Shown here piece after piece: positions 18,364 through 26,916 of a DNA stretch of 64,000 nt. A program made the translations under genes and the position numbers. Under the pieces are notes generated by a model, which was not told where the DNA came from, made no database searches, and was given only the letters and a program-made list of their open reading frames with translations. Source of the stretch: Streptomyces sp. NBC_00582 (GTDB taxonomy: Bacteria > Actinomycetota > Actinomycetes > Streptomycetales > Streptomycetaceae); NCBI RefSeq assembly GCF_036345155.1, contig NZ_CP107773.1:124001-188000 (forward strand), in the 5' to 3' direction. Each line of letters begins with the position of its first letter. Position 1 is the first letter of the stretch.

Positions 18364-18390
18364 GACGCCGGGGTAAGCGCGTTCGGCGTC
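18364..18390. terminator. Convergent-gene hairpin
   Basis: GACGCCG (18364-18370) pairs with CGGCGTC (18384-18390) around a 13-base loop. It lies at the junction of the rightward Nudix gene and the leftward methyltransferase. It may act as a bidirectional terminator, though it touches the last codon of the methyltransferase. Confidence 0.4.
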
Positions 18391-19255
18391 ATGCCTCTTC
18401 CGGGAGCTTGGCGACGATCACGAGCCAGCTCGTCACTGTGACGTCGTCTGGCTTGGTCTGGGCGGTGGCCTCGGCGAGGATCGCCATCTTCTGCTCGTAG
18501 GTGAGGGCGCCCTCGGGGTGGGCGAAGACGGGAATGGACAGCCAGGCCGCCCTCTCAGCGGTGGTGGTGTGCTGGCCGGTGACCTCCGCGGCGACGACGT
18601 GCAGCCCGGCATCGGCCAGCAGCCCGGTGATCACGGGGAGCGTGAGCTTCGGAGGGGCGGCGGCCGTCGGCGGGATGATGCCGTAGTCCCGGGTGGCGAT
18701 CTGCTCGATCAGGGCGCTGAGGGAGGGCCCTGCCGGCGGGGGCAGCGCGTCGGGGTGGGTGACCCCGGCGAAGGCGCCGCCGATGTTGAAGACGAACCGG
18801 CCTCCGGGCCGCAGTACACGGCGCACCGCGGTGACCACGGCGGCGACGTCGGTCTTCCACACCGCCGAGTTGCACGCGACGGCATCGACGCTGCTTGCCG
18901 GGATATGGTCGGCCAGGTCCTCGGCGGGTGCGTTGACCCAGGTCAGCCGGGGGTCGCTCAAGAGACGGCGGCCGATGCTCTGCATGGCGGCGGAGCTGTC
19001 GAAGGAGACGACGGTGGAGTTGGGCGGCGCCAGGGCGAGGATCGCCTCGGCCGTCGTACCGGTGCCGCCGCACAGGTCGACGATCACACGGCTGCGGGTG
19101 AGGCCGGCTCGCGCGGCCAGATCGCGGCTGGAGGCGCTGTACATGGGGTAGGCCCGGGTGAAGGCGGCGTAGGCCTCGGCGGTGATGTCGTCGTCCCAGC
19201 CGGTGAGGGCGTCGTACTCCAACGGGTTCCTCGTTCTCGTGGTCGGGTGCCGCAC
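18389..19255 (-). CDS. Class I SAM-dependent methyltransferase, last gene of the deazapurine-type operon
   Basis: The 288-residue protein has motif I VDLCGGTGTTAEA, VSFDSS, and VLRPGGRFVFN. A lid region follows, consistent with a small-molecule C-, N- or O-methyltransferase. The listed start is GTG 19255 (no clear ribosome-binding site); TTG 19222, preceded by GAGGAA, is an attractive alternative. It ends the run of minus-strand genes from 28747 and is probably a late tailoring step. Confidence 0.83.
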   Translation of the reverse strand: MRHPTTRTRNPLEYDALTGWDDDITAEAYAAFTRAYPMYSASSRDLAARAGLTRSRVIVDLCGGTGTTAEAILALAPPNSTVVSFDSSAAMQSIGRRLLSDPRLTWVNAPAEDLADHIPASSVDAVACNSAVWKTDVAAVVTAVRRVLRPGGRFVFNIGGAFAGVTHPDALPPPAGPSLSALIEQIATRDYGIIPPTAAAPPKLTLPVITGLLADAGLHVVAAEVTGQHTTTAERAAWLSIPVFAHPEGALTYEQKMAILAEATAQTKPDDVTVTSWLVIVAKLPEEA

Positions 19256-19354
19256 GTGGCGGGCGTGGAGGTGATCTGGATCCGCTCGAACCGAACCGGC
19301 GGTGCGGGGCTGGGTGTTCTACGTGTCCTTGGAGGCGGTCGGGTCGCGGTGGGC

Positions 19355-19996
19355 TCAGTCGAAGGACGGCTTGACGTTGCGGCTCCGCTTGAGCTCGAAG
19401 AAGCCGTCCGTCGCCGCGACCAACACCAGGCCGTCCCAGAGTTGTCCGGCGGCTTCGCCGCGGGGGGCCGGAGTGATGACGGGACCGAACAGGGTCGTGC
19501 CGGCGATCCGCAGGACGGGGGTCCCGACGTCGAGGCCGACCTCGTCGAACGCCTCGTGGTGCGAGTCCTTGATGCGCTGGTCGAACTCCGTGCTGGAGGC
19601 CGCCGCGGCCAGCGAGGCCGGCAGCCCAGCCTCCGCCAGGGCTTCGGTGATGACGGTGGGGTCCTCGCGGCGCCGCTGGTTGTGCAGCCGGGTGCCGATG
19701 GCCGTGTACAGCGGCCCCAGCACGGGGCGGCCGGCGTGTTCGGCGGCGGCGGCGCAGACCCGCACCGACCCCCAGGCCGTGTTCATCAGCTCCCGGTAGT
19801 CCTCGCTGAGGCCTTTGCCGCCCCGCTGGTCGAGGTTGAGGTAGGCGAGCGACATGATCCGCCAGTCGGCGCGCACCGGCCGAACCTGCTCGACTTCCAG
19901 GAGCCAGCGGGAGGTGATCCAGGCCCAGGGGCACAGCGGATCGAACCAGAACGGGACCTGGACCTCGTCGCCGCGGCTCTCTTCGGTGATCGTCAT
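19355..19996 (-). CDS. DsbA-like protein, mycothiol-dependent nitroreductase (Rv2466c) family
   Basis: About 213 residues from ATG 19996 (a GTG at 20026 would add ten). The N-terminal PFWFDPLCPWAWITSRWLLE matches the Rv2466c family of mycothiol-dependent oxidoreductases. Here the thioredoxin-like CxxC is reduced to a single active-site cysteine in CPWA. The family acts in the cytoplasm and uses mycothiol, the actinobacterial thiol. In this operon it could reduce a pathway intermediate or protect from oxidative stress. Confidence 0.83.
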   Translation of the reverse strand: MTITEESRGDEVQVPFWFDPLCPWAWITSRWLLEVEQVRPVRADWRIMSLAYLNLDQRGGKGLSEDYRELMNTAWGSVRVCAAAAEHAGRPVLGPLYTAIGTRLHNQRRREDPTVITEALAEAGLPASLAAAASSTEFDQRIKDSHHEAFDEVGLDVGTPVLRIAGTTLFGPVITPAPRGEAAGQLWDGLVLVAATDGFFELKRSRNVKPSFD

Positions 19997-20053
19997 GATG
20001 CGTACCGTCCAATCTGCGAGTGGCACTGCATGGCTCGTCCTCCGGCGGACGGG

Positions 20054-20731
20054 CTAGATGTCGAACAGCCCGCCCTGGACGGGCATGTTGCTCTTGGCGG
20101 TACGCCCCGCCACTTTCACCAGGGCGGCGAGGTCGGTGAGCTGCGCGGTGTCGTCCGCGGCACCAAGGAGGCGGAGGAACACCTGCGCGGTGACGTCGAC
20201 GTCGGCGTAGGCCCGGTGGCGGGCAGCAGGCTGCGCGATGGCGAAGTGCGCCAGCAGGGTGTCGAGCTTGTAGTTCGCCAGGCCCGGGACCAGGTACTTG
20301 GCGAGGGGGATGGTGTCGAGGAAGTCGACACGGGACAGGGTCGGGCAGTGCTCGCGGGCGTTATGGATGACGTTCGCCTCGGTGGCGGCGTGCTGCGCCA
20401 CCAGCAGGTACCGGCCGCCAGGGGTGAATCGCCGGTCCAGGAAACCCATGACGTGCGCCACGTCCGGGGCGCTGTCCAGTTCGGCCGCTGTCAGGCCGGT
20501 CTGGGCCGTGTCGGCCGGTGTCACCGGGGCGAACGCGGGCGGCCGGATGAGGGAGGTACTCCGGCCGGCCTCCGTCCACGCTCCGTCCGGGCAGCGCAGG
20601 GCGAGAGCGGCGACTTCGATGGGCTGCGCCGGGTAGCCCGTCGGCGTCGTCGTCTCGAAGTCGACGACCACGAACGTCGTTGCCCGGAAGTCGGGGTCGT
20701 CGGTCAAACTGCCCATGCGTCTGCCGTTCAC
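20054..20731 (-). CDS. DEDDh 3'-5' exonuclease (DnaQ-like)
   Basis: About 225 residues. The four acidic residues and catalytic His of the DEDDh family are visible: VVVDFETTT (Exo I), AQHAATEANVIHN in the Exo II position (the usual Asp is not obvious), and HRAYADVDVT (Exo III H and D). The start is GTG 20731, or ATG 20716. Stand-alone DnaQ-like enzymes degrade short DNA/RNA or clear mis-incorporated nucleotides. Within a nucleoside-type operon it could remove a toxic nucleotide analogue from nucleic acids; that is an inference. Confidence 0.82.
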   Translation of the reverse strand: MNGRRMGSLTDDPDFRATTFVVVDFETTTPTGYPAQPIEVAALALRCPDGAWTEAGRSTSLIRPPAFAPVTPADTAQTGLTAAELDSAPDVAHVMGFLDRRFTPGGRYLLVAQHAATEANVIHNAREHCPTLSRVDFLDTIPLAKYLVPGLANYKLDTLLAHFAIAQPAARHRAYADVDVTAQVFLRLLGAADDTAQLTDLAALVKVAGRTAKSNMPVQGGLFDI

Positions 20732-20810
20732 GTCGGTTGGGTGGCACCGCTGGCGCGTGCCTTGCTCATCGAGGAGAGCACGCGCCGGCGCCTGCCAGGG
20801 TGGGTTCTGG

Positions 20811-21776
20811 TCAGTGCCCGATGACCCGGGCCACGGCCGTCGTGGCCGCCGGCAGTTCCGGCGCGTTCCAGAGGCGCTCGCCGGTCCAGGTCTCGCTCAG
20901 GGACCGGTACAGGTCGGACATCACCGGCAGGAACTCGCCCGGCAGTGGGGTGGGCGTGGGCCACCGGTGCCGGGGCACGCCTTCGGTGATCAGCCGGTTG
21001 ACGGGGACTTCGAGCCCGTTGTCGACGTACCAGTTCCGCAGGACCTGCTTGCCGCAGTGCACGCCGTCGAAGAGCAGGCGGCTCTCGTCGGGCGTGCCGG
21101 GGCTGTCGGCGAGCACGAGGCCGCCGTCGGCTGCCACCACGAATTCGAGTTTGCCGTCGCAGTGCCGCAGGCCCACCGTGCGCGCGTGCTCGGTCAGCGC
21201 GCGGTTGACCGTGACGGTGGTGTCGAGCAGGGCTTGGAACAGGTCGTCGTCCAGGCCCGTGAGGCGTTGGGCTTCCGCCGTGTCGATGTACTGGTTGACG
21301 TCGTCCAGCATGGTCGCGAACTCGACGAGCGGGTCCTTCAGCTCCTCCCCGACCGCGGGGAGGGAGCTGAGTCCAGCCTGGGCTGGGGTGAGGGTGCCGG
21401 CTGCGAGACGGCGGTGGACGGAGCTGCCCTGCGGGAGTTCGGTGCGGACAAGGACCTGCACGGGGAGCAGGGTGTTGCGTACGTCGGGGGCCAGGGGCAC
21501 GGCGTCCGGGGCGGGAAGGCGGGCGAGATCGAACTCAATGTGGTGGGGGGCGATGAACCGGCGGAAGTGGGTCCGCACGCCGGCCGCTTCCAGCAGGGCG
21601 AAGTTGAAGGCGGCCATGCGGGAGATGGCCTCGCCCTTGCCGGGGATCAGGTCCGGCATCCGGCCGTAGTGGAACACGGTGTAGGCGTCGGTGTACTCGA
21701 AGATCCCGACGCCCGCACTGGTTTCCGTGACAGGGGTGGCGACCTTCAGGTTCTTGGTCGAGTGGAGGACGGGCAT
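20811..21776 (-). CDS. PurC (SAICAR synthetase)-like ATP-dependent carboxylate-amine ligase
   Basis: About 321 residues. The stretch GRMPDLIPGKGEAISRMAAF, then CDGKLEFVV and LADSPGTPDESR, matches conserved PurC blocks (DxIPGKGxxLTxMS, DTKFEFG, DEVLTPDSSR). PurC joins the carboxylate of CAIR to aspartate with ATP. This copy is divergent and sits in an operon with folE, queE and queD but no other purine genes. It is therefore probably a specialised ligase, and the CAIR-like carboxylate of 7-carboxy-7-deazaguanine is a natural candidate substrate (inference). The start could be ATG 21779 or 21776; the latter has AGGAG at better spacing. Confidence 0.75.
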   Translation of the reverse strand: MPVLHSTKNLKVATPVTETSAGVGIFEYTDAYTVFHYGRMPDLIPGKGEAISRMAAFNFALLEAAGVRTHFRRFIAPHHIEFDLARLPAPDAVPLAPDVRNTLLPVQVLVRTELPQGSSVHRRLAAGTLTPAQAGLSSLPAVGEELKDPLVEFATMLDDVNQYIDTAEAQRLTGLDDDLFQALLDTTVTVNRALTEHARTVGLRHCDGKLEFVVAADGGLVLADSPGTPDESRLLFDGVHCGKQVLRNWYVDNGLEVPVNRLITEGVPRHRWPTPTPLPGEFLPVMSDLYRSLSETWTGERLWNAPELPAATTAVARVIGH

Positions 21777-21807
21777 CATGCTCCTCTGCTGCGACGGCCG
21801 GGAGCCG

Positions 21808-22590
21808 TCACCGGTCGGAATCGACGATGAACGGTGCGGGAACCGATGCGGGGCTACTGCGGGCCGCCACCTGCCCGAGAGCGCAGCCGCGCGGCATCGG
21901 TGCTCCGGCTCCTGACGGCAGGTCCGCGGTGTCTTCGCCGCGATCGCCGGTGGGGGCCAGGTGGACGTCGACCATCCTGAGCACGTGCATGCCGGCGGCG
22001 AGCGCGGAGGCGATGCCGTCCGGGGCGTCCTCCACGGCGAGGCAGCGCTCCGGTGGGACGCTTATGCGGCGGGCGGCCTCCAGGAACAGGTCGGGGGCGG
22101 GCTTGCCGCGCGCGGCGTCCTCCCGGGTGACAACGGCTTCGAACTGGAGGCTCAGGCCCAGGGCCTCGATCCCGGGATGGACGAGGATGCGGCTGGCCGC
22201 CGACGCCACGGCACAGGGCAGCCCGGCTTCGCGCGCCGCGTGCAGGAGCGCGACGCTGCACGCGATGGGAGCGATGGTGTGCATGTGGGCCAGGAGGTGG
22301 GCGCGGCTGCGTCGGATGATCTCGTCGTGGGGCAGATGTCGTGCTCCTGGCAGCGCGGCGAGCAGGTCGTGGATGGACAGGCCGAAGCGTTGGCGGTACC
22401 AGTCCGTGTCCAGGTCGAGCCCGTACGGCTGGAGTGCCGCCCGCAGCGACTGCTCCTGGTTGGCCGTCGTGTCGGCGAGGGTTCCATCGAAGTCGAAGAT
22501 CACGGCCAGGACGCCGTCGGGGATGGCTGGCGAGCAGCTAGCGCCGAGGGCGGGGCTCGGGCTGACCGGTGGGAGGGCCGTCTCGTTCAT
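21808..22590 (-). CDS. HAD-superfamily phosphatase or phosphomutase
   Basis: 260 residues from ATG 22590, which overlaps the upstream kinase-like gene (ATGA). HAD motif I is IFDFDGTLADT near residue 32. Motif II (a Ser/Thr) lies in CAVASAAS, and motif III/IV in GKPAPDLFLEAA and VEDAPDG. Together these give the beta-phosphoglucomutase/phosphoglycolate phosphatase group. A HAD phosphatase (ToyI) occurs in the toyocamycin cluster as I remember it, where it dephosphorylates the nucleotide. A similar dephosphorylation role is plausible here. Confidence 0.86.
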   Translation of the reverse strand: MNETALPPVSPSPALGASCSPAIPDGVLAVIFDFDGTLADTTANQEQSLRAALQPYGLDLDTDWYRQRFGLSIHDLLAALPGARHLPHDEIIRRSRAHLLAHMHTIAPIACSVALLHAAREAGLPCAVASAASRILVHPGIEALGLSLQFEAVVTREDAARGKPAPDLFLEAARRISVPPERCLAVEDAPDGIASALAAGMHVLRMVDVHLAPTGDRGEDTADLPSGAGAPMPRGCALGQVAARSSPASVPAPFIVDSDR

Positions 22591-23357
22591 GCCGGCACCT
22601 TTTCCACGCGCTGTCCGCAGCACATGCACGGCGACCCTTCGCCCGCCCACGGCTCACGCAGGCAGTCCAGGCCGGGCCTGGTGCCGCCGATCCAGTCCCG
22701 GATCTGCGCGGCGGCCTCGTACTCGTCGATGACGCGCCGGTCGATGACGCGGTAGCGGGCCGGATCGGTGGCTGCGACCCGCTCGAACAGCGCGCACGCC
22801 TGACGCATGAACGTGGCCTGTTCGGTTGTGAAGACCCGCCGGTCGCGACGCTGCGCGCGCACGAGGGCCTGGTCGGCGTCGTCGGTGACCAGGATCGTGA
22901 GATCGGGCAGCGGCCGGTAGAAGGAGGCGAGGTCGAGCAGGGCCAGGGCCGTCTCCAGGGCCTGGTCCGGGTGGTCGGGGTGTAGCAGCAGTGCCTGGCA
23001 CACCGCCGTGGTGTCGACGCTGCGGCCTTCCACGACCGTGCGCCCGCTGGCCAGGTCGGGGAGCAGGGTGTCGAGGTCATGGCGCTTGATGGCCATCAGG
23101 AGGAGTGCCTCGGCCATGGGGGTGCCCCCGCGGAGGAACGGGTCGCCGGTGCTGGCCTCGCGCAGCGCCTGGAGCAGGGCTTCGCCCAGTCCGGGGCGTC
23201 CGTTCGCCCGCTGGGAGAACTCGTCCAGCATCAAAGGCTTCTCGTCGAGGGCCTCGACGGCGCGGTTGGTCAAGTAGGTCTTGCCGACCCCGTTGAGACC
23301 TTCGGCGGAGATCAGCGGGCCGCGGGTGCACGCGTGGTGTACCGGTGTGATCGTCAC
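22587..23357 (-). CDS. Thymidylate-kinase-like P-loop enzyme (copy A)
   Basis: 256 residues from GTG 23357. Walker A is EGLNGVGKTYL near residues 15-25. EGRSVDTTAVCQA and a DxR-like lid segment give the layout of dTMP kinases. The C-terminal tail contains CMCCGQ, a short CxxC unusual for the family. A paralogue with the same EGLNGVGK motif lies at 25573-26349. Neither looks like the housekeeping tmk. They probably phosphorylate pathway nucleotides or a nucleotide-like intermediate. Its end overlaps the HAD gene start by ATGA. Confidence 0.8.
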   Translation of the reverse strand: MTITPVHHACTRGPLISAEGLNGVGKTYLTNRAVEALDEKPLMLDEFSQRANGRPGLGEALLQALREASTGDPFLRGGTPMAEALLLMAIKRHDLDTLLPDLASGRTVVEGRSVDTTAVCQALLLHPDHPDQALETALALLDLASFYRPLPDLTILVTDDADQALVRAQRRDRRVFTTEQATFMRQACALFERVAATDPARYRVIDRRVIDEYEAAAQIRDWIGGTRPGLDCLREPWAGEGSPCMCCGQRVEKVPA

Positions 23358-23442
23358 GGGCGGGAATCCTTTCGGAGACGAGGACAGGGCGCCGGAGCGG
23401 CTGTTGCGGACGGCTGGGGCGGTGCCGGCTCCCGGTCGGCGG

Positions 23443-24549
23443 TCACGGTGTCCACGCGGCGGCCGCCCGGGCGACGACGTCGGCGTAGTGGTCGAGGGAG
23501 GCCTGGGTGTCGCCCTCGGCAAGGACGACGGCGAGCATGTGGTCGAGGATCTCGGCCGTGCCGCGGCACGGCTGCTCCGGCCTGGGGAACGGGGGCCGGG
23601 TGTCGCAGGGCACGAGGCGGAAGCTGCCAGTGGAGTTCGGCACGCCCTGCTGCGCGAGATGTTCGGCGAATGCCCGGGGGCTGGTCAGGCCGATGTGCAG
23701 CAGCGGGGAGAAGCCGTTCCACTCCTCACCCGCGGCAGGAGCGAGGGCGGTGAGTCCGGGGACCCGCTCCAGGGCGTTCAGCAGGTATCGGGTCTGGGCG
23801 CGGCGCCGTTCGATCAGGTCAGGCAGGCGGCGGAGGTTGGCCAGGGCGAGGGCGGCCAGGGGTGCGGCGAGGCGGGAGTTGGTTGCCAGGCGGCTGAGCG
23901 GGGCCTCTCCCGGTGGGGCGGGCTGCCAGTGGCTGCGCAAGGCGCGCGCGTGCTCGGCGACCTGGCCGCTGGCCGTGGTGAGGAACCCGCCTTCGCCGCT
24001 CCACAGGATCTTGCCGTCCTTCATGCTGAAGCAGCCGACTGTGCCGACTGCGCCGGCCAGCCGTTCGTTCCGCGCGGTGCCGACGGCCTGGGCCGCGTCC
24101 TCAATGACCACGAGTCCGTGCTCGGACGCGAACGCTGCCAGCGCGCCGGGGTCTCCCATGCGGCCCCACAAGTGGACCGGAATGATCGCCCGCGTCCGCG
24201 CGGTGACCTTACGGCCCGCGTCCTCGTAGTCCAGGTCCAGGGTGGCCGGGTCGCTGTCGACGAACACCGGCGTGGCCCCGAGAGCGCGAAGGGGTGCCAC
24301 GGTCATGATCACGGTCAGCGCCGGAACGAGGACCTCGTCACCCGCTCCGATCCCGCACGCGGACAAGGCGGCGTGCAGGGCAGCGGTGCCCGAGGACACG
24401 GCGACCGCGTGCGCGGCGCCGAGAGCGTGCGCGGCTTCATCCTCGAACAGCCGCAGATGGCCCGAGGCCGCCGGGTCGGGCATGGCCGACAGGCTGGCGG
24501 TCACCTCCCGGAGCAGCGGCGCCCTGTCGGGGGGCGGGGGAACGGTCAT
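23443..24549 (-). CDS. DegT/DnrJ/EryC1-family PLP aminotransferase
   Basis: 368 residues from ATG 24549, overlapping the radical SAM stop (ATGA). The PLP lysine is in CFSMKDGKILWSGEGG, which closely resembles the SMQQSKVLTSGEGG motif of aminocyclitol aminotransferases (StsC type). SSGTAALHAALSA and EDAAQAVG are the other PLP-site blocks. These enzymes convert a keto group on a sugar or cyclitol to an amine. In this operon, an amino sugar or aminocyclitol unit of the product is plausible. Confidence 0.88.
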   Translation of the reverse strand: MTVPPPPDRAPLLREVTASLSAMPDPAASGHLRLFEDEAAHALGAAHAVAVSSGTAALHAALSACGIGAGDEVLVPALTVIMTVAPLRALGATPVFVDSDPATLDLDYEDAGRKVTARTRAIIPVHLWGRMGDPGALAAFASEHGLVVIEDAAQAVGTARNERLAGAVGTVGCFSMKDGKILWSGEGGFLTTASGQVAEHARALRSHWQPAPPGEAPLSRLATNSRLAAPLAALALANLRRLPDLIERRRAQTRYLLNALERVPGLTALAPAAGEEWNGFSPLLHIGLTSPRAFAEHLAQQGVPNSTGSFRLVPCDTRPPFPRPEQPCRGTAEILDHMLAVVLAEGDTQASLDHYADVVARAAAAWTP

Positions 24550-25583
24550 CGGCTGGCCTCCTTGTTGAGCAGGCGCGGCATGTCCAGGACCAGCGGCCAC
24601 ATGTTCACGCAGTCCCGGCTGAAGTGAGAGCAGTCCGTGCACGCGGGCCGCCCGTCGAACAGCGTCCGGGCGTCCGCCCCGGCGATCGTCCGCCGCCGCT
24701 CGGCGGGGGTCGCGGCGATCCGGCGATCGGACGGGCAGTCCCACAGCGAGCCGTCCGGCTGGACGAAGAACAGCTGCGCACCGCCGAAGCACTCCTGCAC
24801 GCGCCCGCTGGCCTGGGTGGAGATCGCGGAGACGAAGCTCAGCATGGAACCTGGCGAGGGAACCTCCAGGCCCGCCGGGTTGGCCTGGAGGCGGGCGAGT
24901 TCCTGGGCCACGGCCACCGTGTCCTCGGGGGTGTGCGCGAGCTCGTCGAACAGCTTGTGATCGGGTGCCAGGGAGATCGGCTGCGGCACGAAGTAGTCCA
25001 CGCCGAGCTCGGCGCCCAGCCGCGCCACCTGGCTGATCTCCTGCGGCGCCGGCCGCATCACCACGCTGTAGATCCCGACTCGCGGCGCCGGGCCGCAGCC
25101 GCGTGCCCGCAGCAGTGCCTGAATGCCGGCCACCACGTCGGCGTGGCCGAACTTCCCGGAGCGGGACGGCCGCAGGCGGTCGTTGGAGGCCGGGTCCACG
25201 CTGTCCAGGGACACCGACACCCCGTCCACTCGAAGCTCGACGAGCCGTTCAGCGATCCCCGGTCGGGTGAGGGGGATGCCGTTCGTGGCGATGACCACTT
25301 CGCATCCCGCGTCCTTGATGATCTCGATCAGGTCCAGGGCTGCGGGCCAGTCCAGCGGCTCGCCGCCGGCGATGACGACCCGCTCGACCGGGGACCCTTC
25401 CAGGGTCCGCGCGAACGCGGTGATCTCCTCCCGGCTCAGGTCGTTGCGGGAGATGTGCGACAGGATGCCGAGCTGGTCCGGCGGGCTGGCTTTGTGCTCC
25501 TCCACGGTGCCGAAGTAGCAGTACAGGCAGGCCACGGCGCAGCGGGAGCGCAGTCCCCAAAGGAGCGTGATGTCACGACGCAT
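24546..25583 (-). CDS. Radical SAM enzyme with C-terminal cysteine cluster
   Basis: 345 residues. The CxxxCxxC motif is at C15, C19 and C22 (RCAVACLYCYF) and the SAM-binding GGEP is near residue 73. Further cysteines at the C-terminus (CFGG, CPSD, CTDCSHFSRDC) suggest a SPASM-like or twitch domain holding auxiliary iron-sulfur clusters. That architecture is used in peptide or sugar/nucleotide modification by radical chemistry. It sits between the aminotransferase (ATGA overlap) and a thymidylate-kinase-like enzyme (11-base overlap). Its substrate cannot be inferred. Confidence 0.86.
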   Translation of the reverse strand: MRRDITLLWGLRSRCAVACLYCYFGTVEEHKASPPDQLGILSHISRNDLSREEITAFARTLEGSPVERVVIAGGEPLDWPAALDLIEIIKDAGCEVVIATNGIPLTRPGIAERLVELRVDGVSVSLDSVDPASNDRLRPSRSGKFGHADVVAGIQALLRARGCGPAPRVGIYSVVMRPAPQEISQVARLGAELGVDYFVPQPISLAPDHKLFDELAHTPEDTVAVAQELARLQANPAGLEVPSPGSMLSFVSAISTQASGRVQECFGGAQLFFVQPDGSLWDCPSDRRIAATPAERRRTIAGADARTLFDGRPACTDCSHFSRDCVNMWPLVLDMPRLLNKEASR

Positions 25584-26349
25584 GGATGGCCTCCCGCCGC
25601 TGGATCAGGTCCTCCACGGTCGCCCGGAGTGCCTTCGCGCTCTCGTCCCTGCTGCCGCCGTTCACGTCCAGCACGGTGAACCGGTCGGGGTGGGCGCGGG
25701 CGAAGTCGCGGTAGAGGACCTCGGCCTGTTCGATCACCACGAGGTCCCGGCCGTCGAGCACCCGGCCGGTCCGGGCGGCGAACCGGCGGGTGGCGACCTC
25801 CCGGTCGCAGGTCAGCAGGACCGTCGCGTCGGGGGCCGGACGCCACGGGGCCATCGTCGCCAGGATGTGCTCCGCCAGTGCCTGAGGCTGTACGCCCGGG
25901 TGCTGGGCGGCCAGGATCACCGCCTGGTAGATGGCCGTGCTGTCGACACCCCGGTCTTCGAGGATCACCTCGATGCCGGTCAGGTCGCTCTCGCTCAGGC
26001 GCTCGTACTCGCGGACCTTCAGGGCGAGAAAGGCCAGGGTCTCGACGACGGGATGCCCCGTCCGGAGAAAGACGTCCCCCGTCGAGCGGAGAGCGGCGAT
26101 CACCTGGCCCGGCAGCGTGTCGCCGTCCTGGTCCGTCAGTTCGCTCAGCCGCAGACACCGCGGGCCCAGGTCAGCCGCGACCGCACAGATCGCCTCGCTC
26201 TTGCCCACCCCGTTGAGACCCTCGACGCTCACCCACAGCGGGCGGACACGGCTGGCAGCGGCACGGGGGCCGGGGAGGGTGGGGCCCGTCGTACCCGGCT
26301 CCCTCCGATCCTCGGCGCTCCGGGCCGGGGGCTCCAGGTCAGCGCTCAT
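25573..26349 (-). CDS. Thymidylate-kinase-like P-loop enzyme (copy B)
   Basis: 258 residues from ATG 26349. Walker A is VEGLNGVGKSEA near residues 42-53, EDRGVDSTAIYQAV resembles the DRY-like motif of thymidylate kinases, and VLLTCDREVATRRFAART is lid-like. The N-terminus carries a proline-rich extension of about 40 residues not typical of TMK. It is the paralogue of 22587-23357, with which it shares the Walker A sequence and layout. It overlaps both neighbours by 11 bases. Confidence 0.8.
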   Translation of the reverse strand: MSADLEPPARSAEDRREPGTTGPTLPGPRAAASRVRPLWVSVEGLNGVGKSEAICAVAADLGPRCLRLSELTDQDGDTLPGQVIAALRSTGDVFLRTGHPVVETLAFLALKVREYERLSESDLTGIEVILEDRGVDSTAIYQAVILAAQHPGVQPQALAEHILATMAPWRPAPDATVLLTCDREVATRRFAARTGRVLDGRDLVVIEQAEVLYRDFARAHPDRFTVLDVNGGSRDESAKALRATVEDLIQRREAIHAS

Positions 26350-26866
26350 GCTGCTCCTCCCAGGGGAAGACGACCCAGGTGTCCGCCAGTGAGGCGATGT
26401 AGTCGATGTCGTGGTGGGGGTCGGAGCTCGGCCTCCAGTTGGCCCGGTTCACGACGAAGACCGCGGTGCGTAGCCGGGCGGGGCCGAGGTCGTGGATCAT
26501 CCGGGCCGTGTGGGCGAGGGTCACGCCACTGCCGGCAATGTCGTCGACGAGCAGCACGTCCAGGCCCGTGAGGTCGCCGAGCGACGCGGGGTTGCGGACG
26601 GTGGGGACCGTGCTCTTGGCGGCGTTGATGCCGTCGCTGGCGGTGCGGGTGACTTCGACGGTCCGCACGTCGCGGATCGCGAGCCGGTGGGCGAGCCACG
26701 CGGCCGGGATCATGCCGCCTCGGACGATACCTACCACCACCTGCGGGATCCCTGCGGCCGCCAACCGGTGCGCGAGGGTTGCCGTCGCGGTGGTGATGTC
26801 GTCCCACGTCAGGAACAGCGGGCCGGGCCGGTCAGCACGTAACGGTGAAGTCGACGACGCGGTCAT
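26339..26866 (-). CDS. Phosphoribosyltransferase-family protein
   Basis: 175 residues from ATG 26866, with AAGGAGG well placed upstream. The PRPP-binding motif is VLLVDDIAGSGVTLAH, preceded by the flexible-loop region and VVGIVRGGMIPAAWLAH, as in hypoxanthine/xanthine phosphoribosyltransferases. It could attach ribose-5-phosphate to a (deaza)purine base, the step done by the PRTase of the toyocamycin pathway. It sits between the folE gene and a thymidylate-kinase-like gene. Confidence 0.85.
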   Translation of the reverse strand: MTASSTSPLRADRPGPLFLTWDDITTATATLAHRLAAAGIPQVVVGIVRGGMIPAAWLAHRLAIRDVRTVEVTRTASDGINAAKSTVPTVRNPASLGDLTGLDVLLVDDIAGSGVTLAHTARMIHDLGPARLRTAVFVVNRANWRPSSDPHHDIDYIASLADTWVVFPWEEQHER

Positions 26867-26916
26867 CTGCTCTACCTCCTTGTCGGTCGACTCGCTTGCC
26901 GGGACCTGAGAGCGCG

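Noticed and set aside
15684..18392. A 902-codon open minus-strand frame across the ABC exporter and Nudix region
   Set aside because: It is a shadow of the ABC gene in another frame, caused by high GC; it is arginine/proline-rich with no domain motifs.
18518..20824. Long plus-strand frame opposite the methyltransferase, DsbA-like and exonuclease genes
   Set aside because: No recognisable domain, and the minus-strand genes explain the region.
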